From the NCBI RefSeq assembly GCF_001482405.1, contig NZ_LPXO01000011.1:1-64000 (forward strand): 64,000 nucleotides of DNA, given 5' to 3'. Positions 18,540-27,213 of the stretch are shown here, in pieces; within the stretch, counting starts at the first letter, position 1, and each line of letters begins with the position of its first letter. This DNA comes from Pseudoponticoccus marisrubri (GTDB lineage: Bacteria; Pseudomonadota; Alphaproteobacteria; Rhodobacterales; Rhodobacteraceae). The notes under the pieces were generated by a model. The model had not been told where the DNA came from. It was given only the letters and a program-made list of their open reading frames with translations, and did not search any database. Position numbers and translations under genes: made by a program.

Positions 18540-19970
18540 TCAGCCGTGGCGGATGACCGGGTCGATGGGGACGGGGGAGGCGCCGAGGATCTCCTCGAAA
18601 TGCCGGGCGACCTGCAGCAGGCGGGCCTCGCCGCGGGGGCGGCCGATCAGTTGCACACCGACGGGCAGCCCGTCCTCGGACAGGCCCACGGGCAGCGACA
18701 GGGCCGGCAGGCCGCAGAGCGTGGCCGGGAAGGCGAAGCTCAGCCAGTCGAGATAGTCGCGCGACGGCACGCCGGCGATCTCGGGCGGGTACTCGAACTC
18801 CACCAACAGCGGCGAGATGCCGGTGACCGGGCAGGCCAGCACCTCGTGGCGGTCGAGGAAGCCCCGCATGGCGTGGAAGAGCCGCGTGCGCGTGGCCATC
18901 GCGTCGGCGATCATGTCCACGCCCAGCTGCGCGCCTTCGCGGATGTTCTGCTGCAGGGCGGGCTTGTAGGTCGCGCGCACATGCTCGGGCGTCTGCCGCG
19001 CCTGCGCCCACATGCCGAGCGCCCGTAGGGTGCGGAAGCAGGAGACCGCGCCGCCCGTCTCGGGCGCGGCCTCGGTCACCTCGACGCCGGCCGCCTGCAG
19101 CCGGTCCATGGCGCGCGACAGGGTGGTGTGCATGTCCAGCGTCACCGGGGCGATGCCACCCAGGTCCGGGGCAAAGGCGATCGCGACCGGGCCGGGCGCC
19201 TGCAGGCAGGTGTCGAGATAGCGCGTCGGCGGTGCCGGGCGCGACAGCGGCGCGGCCGGGTCGAGCCCGCTCATGGCGTCGAGGAAAAGCGCGCAATCGG
19301 CCACGTCGCGCGCCATCGGCCCGGTGACCGGCATCGCGTCGAAGGCATCGGTGGCGGTGCCGCTGCCGCAGACCCCGGGCGAGGGGCGCAGGCCCACCAC
19401 GCCGCAGAAACTGGCCGGCGTGCGCAACGAGCCGCCGAGATCCGAGCCGAGGCTCAGCCAGGCCTCGCCCGTGGCGAGCCCCGCCGCCGCGCCGCCCGAG
19501 GAGCCACCGGCATTCATCCGCGTGTCCCAAGGATTGCGCGTGGGCCCGAAGACCGCATTGAACGTGTTGGCCCCGGCGCCCATCTCGGGCGTGTTGGTCT
19601 TGCCGATCACGATGGCGCCGCACGATTCGAGCCGCGTGACCATCGGGTCGGAGACGTCCGAGATCGTGTCGGCCAGCGCCGTGTTGCCCCAGGTCGTGCG
19701 CAGACCGGCGACCTCGGTCAGGTCCTTGATGCCCACGGGCAGCCCGGCCAGCAGCGTGTCGGGTGCGGACTGCGCGGCCGCCGCACGCGCGCGGTCGGGG
19801 CAGGGGGTGACGGTGGCATTGACCGCGTCAGCGCATTGCGCGATGCGCGTCAGGCTGGCCTCGACCAGGTCTGCCGGGGTGATCTCGCCGGATTTCAGCA
19901 GGGCGACGGCGCGTCGGGCGCTCAGGCGGCAGAGCTCGGGGCCGCCGAATCCCGGGTCAGCAGCGCTCAT
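18540..19970 (-). CDS. Amidase-signature-family amidase
   Basis: 476 residues, full length for the AS family. The Ser-cisSer-Lys triad can be located: Lys in LPVGIKDLTEVAG, cis-Ser in NAGGSSGGAAAGLATG and nucleophile Ser in SDLGGSLRTPASF. It hydrolyses an amide bond; substrate range in this family is wide and not predictable here. A GatA role is unlikely because gatB/gatC are absent. It starts 14 bp before the end of the upstream sulfide-sensor-type regulator gene and is probably cotranscribed with it. Confidence 0.85.
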   Translation of the reverse strand: MSAADPGFGGPELCRLSARRAVALLKSGEITPADLVEASLTRIAQCADAVNATVTPCPDRARAAAAQSAPDTLLAGLPVGIKDLTEVAGLRTTWGNTALADTISDVSDPMVTRLESCGAIVIGKTNTPEMGAGANTFNAVFGPTRNPWDTRMNAGGSSGGAAAGLATGEAWLSLGSDLGGSLRTPASFCGVVGLRPSPGVCGSGTATDAFDAMPVTGPMARDVADCALFLDAMSGLDPAAPLSRPAPPTRYLDTCLQAPGPVAIAFAPDLGGIAPVTLDMHTTLSRAMDRLQAAGVEVTEAAPETGGAVSCFRTLRALGMWAQARQTPEHVRATYKPALQQNIREGAQLGVDMIADAMATRTRLFHAMRGFLDRHEVLACPVTGISPLLVEFEYPPEIAGVPSRDYLDWLSFAFPATLCGLPALSLPVGLSEDGLPVGVQLIGRPRGEARLLQVARHFEEILGASPVPIDPVIRHG

Positions 19971-20298
19971 TCGGGCCGGCGCAGAACATCTCGTAGAGCA
20001 GCCCGATCACGCGGCTCGTATCCGCGTTGGCGAGGCTGTAATAGATTGTCTTGCCGTCGCGCCGCGTGCTGACCAGCCCCTCTTCACGCAGCCGGGCCAG
20101 CATCTGGCTGACCGCCGCCTGCCGGATGCCCAGAAGCTCTTCGAGCTCGCTCACGGATTTCTCGCCCGAGCCGAGATGGCACAGGATCATCAGGCGCCCT
20201 TCATGCGCCAGCGTCTTGAGGAACGCGGCGGCGTTGCGCGCGTTCGTGGCCATCTCGTCGGGCGGGGCGGGGGCGATCTGGGTCGTGTCCATCGGCAT
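19957..20298 (-). CDS. ArsR-family regulator of the SqrR/BigR persulfide-sensor type
   Basis: 113 residues, winged helix: SVSELEELLGIRQAAVSQMLARL is the recognition helix and RRDGKTIYYSL the wing. Two cysteines, Cys40 in LMILCHL and Cys106 in EMFCAGP, are 66 residues apart, the same spacing as the redox pair of BigR and SqrR, which form a tetrasulfide bridge with reactive sulfur and release DNA. Metal-site residues of SmtB/ArsR are not apparent. The expected targets (sulfide:quinone reductase, persulfide dioxygenase) are not in this window; the only cotranscribed gene is an amidase. The ATG at 20298 has a poor ribosome binding site; Met at 20292 is an alternative. Confidence 0.8.
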   Translation of the reverse strand: MPMDTTQIAPAPPDEMATNARNAAAFLKTLAHEGRLMILCHLGSGEKSVSELEELLGIRQAAVSQMLARLREEGLVSTRRDGKTIYYSLANADTSRVIGLLYEMFCAGPNERC

Positions 20299-20349
20299 CG
20301 GTCTCTTGACTTTTTCCCAATATAGGCTGCCCGCCGGGGAATTGCGAGA

Positions 20350-21582
20350 TCAACTGTCGCGCGGCGGGGCTCCCCCGGCAAACGCGTTGCCCTCGACATA
20401 GTTGCAGGGCGCGTCCTGCATCTGCAGGTGCAGCCCGTCGCCGGTATAGGGGTTGGCGCGGGCCAGGTCCTCGTCCACCTCGATGCCGAGCCCCGGCGCG
20501 GTGGGGGCGGTCACGAACCCGTCCTCGACCCGGATCGTGCCGCCGATCAGCGCGTCGTGGAAGGGCGTCTCGATTGTCTCGGCCATCAGCAGGTTGGGGA
20601 TCGCCGCGGCCAGGTGCAGGTTGGCGGCCCATTCCACCGGGCCGGCATAGAGATGCGGGGCCATCTCGGCATTGAAGCTCTCGGCCAGGGCGGCGATCTT
20701 GCGCGCCTCCCAGATGCCGCCGGCCCGGCCCAGCGCCGGCTGCAGGATGCGCGCGCCGCCCGAGACCAGCAGGGCCGAGAACTCGGCGCGGGTGGTCAGA
20801 CGCTCGCCCGTGGCCACCGGCACGCGCACGGCGCGCGCCACCTCGGCGAACTCGGCGATGTTGTCGGGCGGCACGGGTTCCTCGTACCAGAGTGGCAGGT
20901 AGGGCTCGATCGCCTGTCCCAGCCGGATCGCGCCGGAGGTCGAGAACTGGCCATGCGTGCCGAAGAGCAGGTCGGCCCGGTCGCCCACCGCCTCGCGGAT
21001 GGCGCGGCAGAAGGCCACCGATTGCGCGATGTCGGACATGGCGGGCTGGTGGCCGCCGCGCATCGTGTAGGGGCCGGCCGGGTCGAACTTCACCGCCGTG
21101 TAGCCGCGCGACAGGCAGTCCAGCGCCGATTCGGCCGCCATCTCGGGCGAGGTCCAGAAGCTCGGCATGTCGTGCCGGGCCAGCGGGTAGAGATAGGTAT
21201 AGGTGCGGATGCGTTCGTTCATCATGCCGCCCAGAAGCGCCCAGACCGGCCGGTCGCGCGCCTTGCCCAGAATGTCCCAGCAGGCGATCTCGAGCCCCGA
21301 GAAGGCGCCCATCACCGTCAGGTCGGGGCGCTGGGTGAAGCCCGAGGAGTAGCTGCGGCGGAACATGCGCTCGATATTCTCGGGGTTCTCGCCTTCGACA
21401 TAGCGCTGGAAGAGGTCGCGGATCACCGCCTGCATGGCCTCGGGGCCGACCGAGGCGGCATAGCATTCGCCCCAGCCAGTGATGCCGTCATCGGTGGTCA
21501 GCTTGACGAGGATCCAGTAGCGCCCGCCCCATCCGGGTGCGGGCGGCGCGGTGACGATGATGTCGAGATCGGCGAGCTTCAT
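20350..21582 (-). CDS. Enolase-superfamily sugar-acid dehydratase or cycloisomerase
   Basis: 410 residues from the ATG at 21582 (MKLADLDIIVTAPP). N-terminal capping domain followed by a barrel with GYTAVKFDPAGP (candidate Lys), LLFGTHGQFSTSGAIRLG, LWYEEPVPPDN (metal Glu), VATGERLTTRAEF (metal Glu), ILQPALGRAGG and MAPHLYAGP (His). The set matches the mandelate racemase/muconate-lactonizing branch, most like enzymes acting on aldonic or aldaric acids. The first metal ligand is not the usual DxN, so the exact reaction stays open. It follows a Zn alcohol dehydrogenase gene on the same strand, but a 223-bp hairpin-rich gap separates them. Confidence 0.75.
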   Translation of the reverse strand: MKLADLDIIVTAPPAPGWGGRYWILVKLTTDDGITGWGECYAASVGPEAMQAVIRDLFQRYVEGENPENIERMFRRSYSSGFTQRPDLTVMGAFSGLEIACWDILGKARDRPVWALLGGMMNERIRTYTYLYPLARHDMPSFWTSPEMAAESALDCLSRGYTAVKFDPAGPYTMRGGHQPAMSDIAQSVAFCRAIREAVGDRADLLFGTHGQFSTSGAIRLGQAIEPYLPLWYEEPVPPDNIAEFAEVARAVRVPVATGERLTTRAEFSALLVSGGARILQPALGRAGGIWEARKIAALAESFNAEMAPHLYAGPVEWAANLHLAAAIPNLLMAETIETPFHDALIGGTIRVEDGFVTAPTAPGLGIEVDEDLARANPYTGDGLHLQMQDAPCNYVEGNAFAGGAPPRDS

Positions 21583-21629
21583 GGTCTGGCTCCTTGTGGT
21601 GTTTCGCCCCGCTGTCGCGGGTCGACCGG

Positions 21630-21779
21630 CCGGGGGCTGCGCCCCCGGACCCCCCTTGTGCCGGTGTGCGCCGCCCGAGGCGGCGGGGATGCGGCGGGCG
21701 TGGTCGGGGGCTCTGCCCCGTCCGCCCCTTCCCGGGGAAGGGGCGGACTCCCCGGGATATTTGGGGACCAAAGATGGGG
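21630..21779. repeat. Cluster of four intergenic hairpins plus a Rhodobacteraceae-type box
   Basis: Successive inverted repeats: CCGGGGGC-TGC-GCCCCCGG (21630-21648), GCCGCC-CGA-GGCGGC (21670-21684), GGGGC-TCT-GCCCC (21707-21719) and 14-bp arms around one base at 21720-21748. The last is followed by CTCCCCGGGATATTTGGGG and AAAGATG, similar to the box at 37031-37067. The cluster fills most of the gap between two same-strand genes and may end one transcript. Confidence 0.6.
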
Positions 21780-21805
21780 CAGGGTCGTGCCGTGTTCGGA
21801 GCGGG

Positions 21806-22903
21806 TCACGGGGTGGCGGGGTCGAAGAGGATGACATTGCGCCGCGCGCCGCCCGCGGCGGTGTCGGCGATGGCCTCGTTGATCTGGTCGAGGCGCCAGC
21901 GGCCCGAGACCAGCTCGTCCAGTTTCAGCCGGCCCTGGCGGTAGAGATCGGCCATCCAGGGGATGTCGCGCTGGATCACCACGTCACCCATCTTGGAGCC
22001 GACCATGCTCTGGCCCATGAAGGCGGGGATCACCGGTTCGTAGCGCGCCATGGCGCCGGAATGCGGCATGCCAGCCATGACCATGCGCCCGCCCCAGCCC
22101 ATGTAGCGCAGCGCGTCCTCGTAGGCGGGGATGGCGCCCACGGTCACCGCGACCACGTCGGCGCCGCGGCCCAGGAGCTTCATCGCCGCGCGCCAGGGGG
22201 CCTTCGTGGTGGCGAGCACGCCATCTGTGGCGCCGAATTCGCGCGCGATGTCCAGTTTCTCGGTGCTCATGTCGACGGCCACGATGCGGCGGGCGCCCGC
22301 GATGCGCGCGCCCTGGATGGCGTTCAGCCCGACGCCGCCCGCGCCGATCACCACCACGTCCTCGCCGGCGCGCAGGCGGCCGGCATTGACCACCGCGCCG
22401 ATGCCGGTGATCACGCCGCAGGCCAGCAGGCAGACGCTTTCGGGCGGCATGTCGTCGGGCAGGGCGACGATCTGGCTCTGGTCGACGACGACGCGCTCGG
22501 CGAAGGCGCCGCAATTCATCGCCTGCACCACCTCGGTGCCGTCGGCGCGGCGCAGCGGCGAGGCCGGGCCCGAGCCCTGCCGCTCGCAGATCGTGGGATG
22601 GCCGGTGGTGCAGTTGCCGCAGGTGCCGCAGGCGCGGATCAGGGTCACGACCACGCGCTGGCCGCGTTCGACCCCCTCGACGCCGGCGCCGATCGCGGTG
22701 ATGCGCCCGGCGGCCTCGTGGCCGTAGACCGCCGGCAGGTTGCCGCCCCAGCCACCCGCGGCATAGGAGATGTCGGAATGGCAGATCGCCACCGCCTCGA
22801 GCGTGACCTCCACCTCGCCGGCGACGGGCGCGCGCAGCTCGAGCTCTTCGATGGCAAGCGGCGCTCCGAATTCGGTGCAGACCGCGGCGCGGATATGCGT
22901 CAT
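21806..22903 (-). CDS. Zinc-dependent medium-chain alcohol dehydrogenase
   Basis: 365 residues, class III-like MDR fold. Catalytic zinc ligands appear in AVAICHSDISY and YGHEAAGRI, and four structural-zinc cysteines in RACGTCGNCTTGHPTICE. The NAD-binding domain has GAGGVGLNAIQGAR and an acidic residue in AVDMSTEK, favouring NAD. It oxidises an alcohol or formaldehyde-type adduct; the substrate is not predictable. A canonical FrmA would be recognisable and this is not one. Same strand as, and 90 bp downstream of, the MFS gene. Confidence 0.85.
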   Translation of the reverse strand: MTHIRAAVCTEFGAPLAIEELELRAPVAGEVEVTLEAVAICHSDISYAAGGWGGNLPAVYGHEAAGRITAIGAGVEGVERGQRVVVTLIRACGTCGNCTTGHPTICERQGSGPASPLRRADGTEVVQAMNCGAFAERVVVDQSQIVALPDDMPPESVCLLACGVITGIGAVVNAGRLRAGEDVVVIGAGGVGLNAIQGARIAGARRIVAVDMSTEKLDIAREFGATDGVLATTKAPWRAAMKLLGRGADVVAVTVGAIPAYEDALRYMGWGGRMVMAGMPHSGAMARYEPVIPAFMGQSMVGSKMGDVVIQRDIPWMADLYRQGRLKLDELVSGRWRLDQINEAIADTAAGGARRNVILFDPATP

Positions 22904-22993
22904 GTCCCGGCTCCCTGTGGCGGTAGTTCCATGCCAAGCCTGCGTGGCCCCCGCGCGCGGTTCAACCCGGAAAACGACGCCCGGGGGGCGGGG

Positions 22994-24196
22994 TTACGTC
23001 ACGGCGCGCGGCCGCTCGGGGCGCAGGAACAGCACCAAAGCGAGCAGGACCAGACCCAGGGCGAGGGCAAAGGGTGCCCCGGCAAGGCGCGGCTCGGCCC
23101 CGGGCGCGGTGAAATGGGCAAAGACCCGGGTCATCACCAGCGGCGCGAGCACCATCGACACGGCGGCCGCCGCGCCAAGCGCCCCCTGCAGCTCGCCCTG
23201 CCGGTCGGGGCCGAGCCGCGCGCTCATCACGCCCTGGATCGCCGGGCCGAACAGCGCCCCCAGCGCGGCCAGCGGCACGATGGCCAGCGCCAGCGGGCCG
23301 GTGGGGGCCCAGAGGATGGCCGCGAAGGAGAGGGCCGAGAAGAGCAGCCCGGCCAGTACCGTGCCGCTTGGGCCGCAGCGTGTCAGCACCGGGCCGATCA
23401 GCACGCCCTGCACCAGCGCCATGGAGATCCCGAACAGGCCCAGTGACAGCCCCGTCATGCCCGCGTCCCAGCCATAGCGCGCGGCGACGAAATAGGCCCA
23501 GACGGCGGGGTAGGTGGCGAAGGCCAACTGATAGAGGAAGAACAGGACCAGCCCGCGCCGCACCCCGTCCAGCCGCGACAGCGACAGGAAGACGCCCAGC
23601 GGGTTGGCGCGCCCCAAGGTAAAGCGCGGCCGCGCCGCGCCCACCGTCTCGGGGAGAACCACTAGGCCCAGCAGCGCGTTGGCCCCGGCCAGCGCGGCGG
23701 CGGCCCAGAAGGGCGCGCGGGTGCCCAGCTCGCCCAGCAGGCCCCCCAAGAGCGGGCCCAGCACGAAGCCCAGGCCGAAGGCCGCGCCGATCAGCCCGAA
23801 GCGCCGGGCGCGGTCCTGTGGCGGGGTGATGTCGGCCAGCGCGGCCGAGGCGGTGGATTGCGTGGCCGCGGCCAGACCGCCCAGGGCCCGCGCCGCGAGC
23901 AGCAGCCAGAGCGTCTGTGCCAGCGCCATGACCACGTAATCCACCACCATCACGGCCAGCGTGATCAGCAGCACCGGGCGGCGGCCGTGGATGTCGCTCA
24001 GATGGCCCATGAGCGGCGCGAAGAGGAACTGCATCAGCGCGTAGAGCGTCGACAGCACGCCGCCCCAGAGCGCGGCATCGGCCAGCGTCCCGCCCGAGAC
24101 CTCGCGGATCAGATCCGGCATGACCGGCAGGATCAGACCGATCCCCATCGCGTCGATGGTGACGGTGGAGAGCAGGAAGACCAGCCGCGGCGACAC
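22994..24196 (-). CDS. TetA-like major facilitator efflux transporter
   Basis: 400 residues, 12 predicted membrane helices. The N-terminal TIDAMGIGLILPVMPDLIRE and APLMGHLSDIHGRRPVLL (MFS loop 2-3) are typical of the TetA(A/B)/DHA1 group; YfcJ-type features are absent. A proton-driven drug or metabolite exporter of the inner membrane; tetracycline as substrate is not implied. GTG start six bases after the pcaB stop, so it is in the pca operon and may export aromatic intermediates. Confidence 0.82.
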   Translation of the reverse strand: MSPRLVFLLSTVTIDAMGIGLILPVMPDLIREVSGGTLADAALWGGVLSTLYALMQFLFAPLMGHLSDIHGRRPVLLITLAVMVVDYVVMALAQTLWLLLAARALGGLAAATQSTASAALADITPPQDRARRFGLIGAAFGLGFVLGPLLGGLLGELGTRAPFWAAAALAGANALLGLVVLPETVGAARPRFTLGRANPLGVFLSLSRLDGVRRGLVLFFLYQLAFATYPAVWAYFVAARYGWDAGMTGLSLGLFGISMALVQGVLIGPVLTRCGPSGTVLAGLLFSALSFAAILWAPTGPLALAIVPLAALGALFGPAIQGVMSARLGPDRQGELQGALGAAAAVSMVLAPLVMTRVFAHFTAPGAEPRLAGAPFALALGLVLLALVLFLRPERPRAVT

Positions 24197-24202
24197 CGCG
24201 CC

Positions 24203-25534
24203 TCAGCCCGCGCGGTCGCGCGCCGCGGACAGGAAGGCCTGTGCCTCGGCCGGGGCGGTGCCGGTCTGCCGCGCCGGGTCGAACAGCGTGGCGGGCAGGT
24301 CGGGATAGGCGGCGCGGGCGATCTCGGCCAGCGGGCGGTGCGCCGCGCGCGCCTCCCGGCACAGGGCCTTGGCGCGGGCCTGCGCCTCGGGGCGGGGCAT
24401 CCGCTCGGCCAGTGCGAAGGACAGCGCCTCGGCCAGGATCAGCCCGCCGGTCGCCTCAAGGGTCGCGGACATCGCCTCGGGATCGGCGGCCAGCCCCCGG
24501 GTCAGCGTGCGGGCGTGGGTCAGCGCGGCCGCCGCGCCCAGCACCAGCTGCGGCAGGGTCAGCCACTCGGTGAACCACGCGGCACCGTCGCGCTGCTGGC
24601 GGTGGATCGCGGCGCCCTGCAGGGTGCCGTTCAGCCCCTGCACGTGGCGGGCCAGCGCCACCATGGCCACCGCGCCCACCGGGTTCTGCTTCTGCGGCAT
24701 GGTGGAGGAGGCGCCCGAGCCGCCCAGCGAGAGCTCTCCGATGCCGGACTGGGTGGCGAGCGTCAGGTCTTCGCCCATCTTGCCGGCGGCCAGCGCCGTG
24801 CGCGTCAGCCAATGCGCGATCTCGAGGATCGGCGTGCGGTCGCTGTGCCAGCCATGGCCGGGATCGGCCAGCCCCAGCCGGTGCGCCATGTCGGCGCGCA
24901 GCGCCGCCGGGTCGGGCCCCAGCGCCGAGGCGTTGTCCGCCGCGCCGGCCAGCGAGACGCAGAGCGCACGTTGGCGCAGCCCGGGCAGCGCGTCCAGCGC
25001 GGCGATCAGCGGCCAGCCCCAGCTGGCCACCACGGCGCCGAAGGTCGTGGGCGTGGCGTGCTGGCCATAAGTGCGCGCGGCCAGCACCGCGTCGCCATCG
25101 CGTTCGACAAGATCGGCCAGCGCGCCCAGCACCGCCTTCAGACGCGCCTCCTGCAAGGCCAGGGCCTGACGCAGGCGCAGCATCAGCGCGCTGTCCTGGA
25201 TATCCTGCGAGGTGGCGCCCCAATGCAGATATTGCGCGTGCTCGGGCGCCTGCATCGCGTCGCGGAAGGCGGCGACCAGCGCGGGCGTGCTGACGCCGTT
25301 CTGCGCGGTCTCCTCGGCCAGCGCGGCGGGGTCGATCTGGCATTCGAGGCTCGCACGGTGGATCGCGGCGGCGGCGGTGTCGGGGATGACGCCCTGCGCC
25401 GCCTGCGCTTGCGCCAAGGCGCCCTCGACCAGCATCATCGCCCGGATCTCGGCCGTGTCCGAGAAGAGCCGCGCGGTCTCGTCGGTGGGAAAGAGCCCCG
25501 AGAGGATGGCGCTGTCAAAGGGCGTGGCGGGCAT
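24203..25534 (-). CDS. pcaB: 3-carboxy-cis,cis-muconate cycloisomerase
   Basis: 443 residues, fumarase/aspartase superfamily. It converts 3-carboxy-cis,cis-muconate to 4-carboxymuconolactone in the protocatechuate branch of the beta-ketoadipate pathway. The superfamily signature GASSTMPQKQNPVGA is present, as are LHWGATSQDIQDSALMLRLR and the early TARLFSDTAEIRAM. GGAGG lies upstream of the ATG at 25534. It follows a hydrolase gene by 23 bp and pcaD; pcaHG and pcaC are not in this window. Confidence 0.9.
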   Translation of the reverse strand: MPATPFDSAILSGLFPTDETARLFSDTAEIRAMMLVEGALAQAQAAQGVIPDTAAAAIHRASLECQIDPAALAEETAQNGVSTPALVAAFRDAMQAPEHAQYLHWGATSQDIQDSALMLRLRQALALQEARLKAVLGALADLVERDGDAVLAARTYGQHATPTTFGAVVASWGWPLIAALDALPGLRQRALCVSLAGAADNASALGPDPAALRADMAHRLGLADPGHGWHSDRTPILEIAHWLTRTALAAGKMGEDLTLATQSGIGELSLGGSGASSTMPQKQNPVGAVAMVALARHVQGLNGTLQGAAIHRQQRDGAAWFTEWLTLPQLVLGAAAALTHARTLTRGLAADPEAMSATLEATGGLILAEALSFALAERMPRPEAQARAKALCREARAAHRPLAEIARAAYPDLPATLFDPARQTGTAPAEAQAFLSAARDRAG

Positions 25535-25557
25535 GGCGGGCCTCCGGGTGGATCGGG

Positions 25558-26280
25558 TCAGGTCTGGGCCGCGATCCGGTCCAGCAGCTCGGCCAGCCGG
25601 TCGGGCATCGAGAAGAAGGGCGAATGGCCGCTGTCAAGCGCGTGCACATCCGCCGGATCGAATCGCGCAGCCAATGTCTCCTGCAGGTCGGGCGGCACGG
25701 CGCGGTCCCTGCGGCAGAGGATGTAGCTGCGCGGCAGCGTGGCCGAGCGGTCGCTGAGATCCACCGGCGTGGCGCTGGGGGCCAGCGGCTCGGTGCAGAG
25801 CTGCGCCTGCGCCAGGGCCACGGTGTCGGCCGGGCAGTCGTGATAGAAGACCGCCTCGACCTGCTCGGGATCCAGCGTAAACCCCTTGCCGTCCACGGTC
25901 TTGCGGATCACCGGCAGTAGCGGCTGGGTCGCGCCAAGCAGGCGCATCTCGCTCAGCGACTGGCCCGGCCAGGGCGTATGGGCGCAGAGATAGACGAGCC
26001 GGGCGATCCTGGACGGGTCGATCTCGGCGGCGCGGGTGATCGGAAAGCCGCCCATGGAATGGCCGACCACGAGGCTCGGCCCCTCATGATCCCGCAGCCC
26101 GTCCAGCACGGCGTGGGCGTAATCGTCCAGCGTGATCCCGGCATAGGGCGTGGCGTCCTGACCGTGGCCCGGCAGGTCGATCGCATGGGCGGCGTGGCCG
26201 CGCGCCTTCAGCGCCGGGATCACGTCTCGCCAGCACCAGGCGCCATGCGCCGTGCCATGCACCAGCAGGAAGCGTGCCAT
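25558..26280 (-). CDS. Alpha/beta hydrolase of the plant-esterase/hydroxynitrile-lyase type
   Basis: 240 residues. Short alpha/beta hydrolase: FLLVHGTAHGAWCW (oxyanion hole), VVGHSMGGFP (nucleophile Ser in GHSMG), FDPADVHALDSGHSPFFS (Asp and His). The sequence is closest in style to the MES/salicylate-esterase group. It sits between pcaD and pcaB with short gaps (15 and 23 bp), a place normally occupied by pathway genes, so an aromatic ester may be its substrate. That is inference from position only. Confidence 0.78.
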   Translation of the reverse strand: MARFLLVHGTAHGAWCWRDVIPALKARGHAAHAIDLPGHGQDATPYAGITLDDYAHAVLDGLRDHEGPSLVVGHSMGGFPITRAAEIDPSRIARLVYLCAHTPWPGQSLSEMRLLGATQPLLPVIRKTVDGKGFTLDPEQVEAVFYHDCPADTVALAQAQLCTEPLAPSATPVDLSDRSATLPRSYILCRRDRAVPPDLQETLAARFDPADVHALDSGHSPFFSMPDRLAELLDRIAAQT

Positions 26281-26295
26281 CAGGCAGCGCCCCGC

Positions 26296-27084
26296 TCAGA
26301 CATGGCCCTGCGCCTTGAGGAAATCCGTCAGGATCCGGGCATAGGCCTCGGGCGCCTCGACACAGGGCAGGTGGCCCGCGCCGCGGATGATCTCGAATCG
26401 CGAGCCGGGCACGAGGTCGGTGGTCTCGCGCACCAGATCCACGGGGGTGGAGCCGTCTTCGGTGCCGGCAATGCCCAGCACCGGCAGGCGCAGCCCGGCC
26501 GTGGCGCTGTAGAAATCCGTCCCCGCGATGGCCGCGGCGCAGCCGGTCCAGCCGGTCGCCGGGGTGCGCAGGAACATGTTGCGCCAGCCGGGAAAGGCGG
26601 GCGTGTCGTGGAACGGGGCCGAGAACCAGCGCTGCATCGTGGCATCGACCACCGCGCCCAGCCCGCCGGCCTCGACTGCGGCGATGCGCTCGCCCCACAT
26701 CTCGCGCGTGCCGATCTTGGCGCCGGTATTGGACAGCACCGCGGCGCGCACGAGGTCGGGCCGCTTGGCGGCCAGCCCCTGCGCGATCATGCCGCCGATG
26801 GACAGGCCGACGAAGATGGCATCGGAAAAGCCCGTCTGCTCCATCACACGCTCGGCATCCCTGACCAGCGCGCCCATGGAATAGGGCCCCGCGGGGCAGT
26901 CCGACAGCCCGTGCCCGCGCTTGTCGAAGCGCAGGATGCGCAGGCCCTGCGGCAGGTGGGGCAGGATCGGATCCCAGAGCCGCAGGTCGGTGCCCAGCGA
27001 GTTGGCAAAGACGACCGGGGCGCCGTCGGCAGGCCCGTCGATCCGGTAATGCAGGTGAAGATCGCCCAGCTGCGCCATGTCCAT
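26296..27084 (-). CDS. pcaD: 3-oxoadipate enol-lactonase
   Basis: 262 residues. It hydrolyses 3-oxoadipate enol-lactone in the beta-ketoadipate pathway. Features: NSLGTDLRLWDPILPHL (oxyanion loop), RFDKRGHGLS, FVGLSIGGMIAQGLA (nucleophile Ser in GLSIGG) and GAGHLPCVEAPEAY (His). This set is characteristic of PcaD. Three in-frame ATGs occur (27090, 27084, 27078); AGGAGG at 27093-27098 is spaced eight bases from 27084, which decides the start. First gene of the pca segment. Confidence 0.88.
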   Translation of the reverse strand: MDMAQLGDLHLHYRIDGPADGAPVVFANSLGTDLRLWDPILPHLPQGLRILRFDKRGHGLSDCPAGPYSMGALVRDAERVMEQTGFSDAIFVGLSIGGMIAQGLAAKRPDLVRAAVLSNTGAKIGTREMWGERIAAVEAGGLGAVVDATMQRWFSAPFHDTPAFPGWRNMFLRTPATGWTGCAAAIAGTDFYSATAGLRLPVLGIAGTEDGSTPVDLVRETTDLVPGSRFEIIRGAGHLPCVEAPEAYARILTDFLKAQGHV

Positions 27085-27213
27085 GATCATGCCTCCTTTC
27101 GCTTTGCGCCGGTGTAGCGCGAAGCGGCGGGCACGGAAAGGGCGCGCGGGCCGGGGCGGGACGGGTCCGGACCCATCCCGAAGGGACGGGGGCCATGGCG
27201 GCCCCCGGTCCGG

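Noticed and set aside
18540-19970. Amidase as GatA of the amidotransferase
   Set aside because: No gatB or gatC nearby and the gene is coupled to an ArsR regulator.
27188-27206. Intrinsic terminator after the FKBP gene
   Set aside because: Good 7-bp stem but no T-run on the minus strand.
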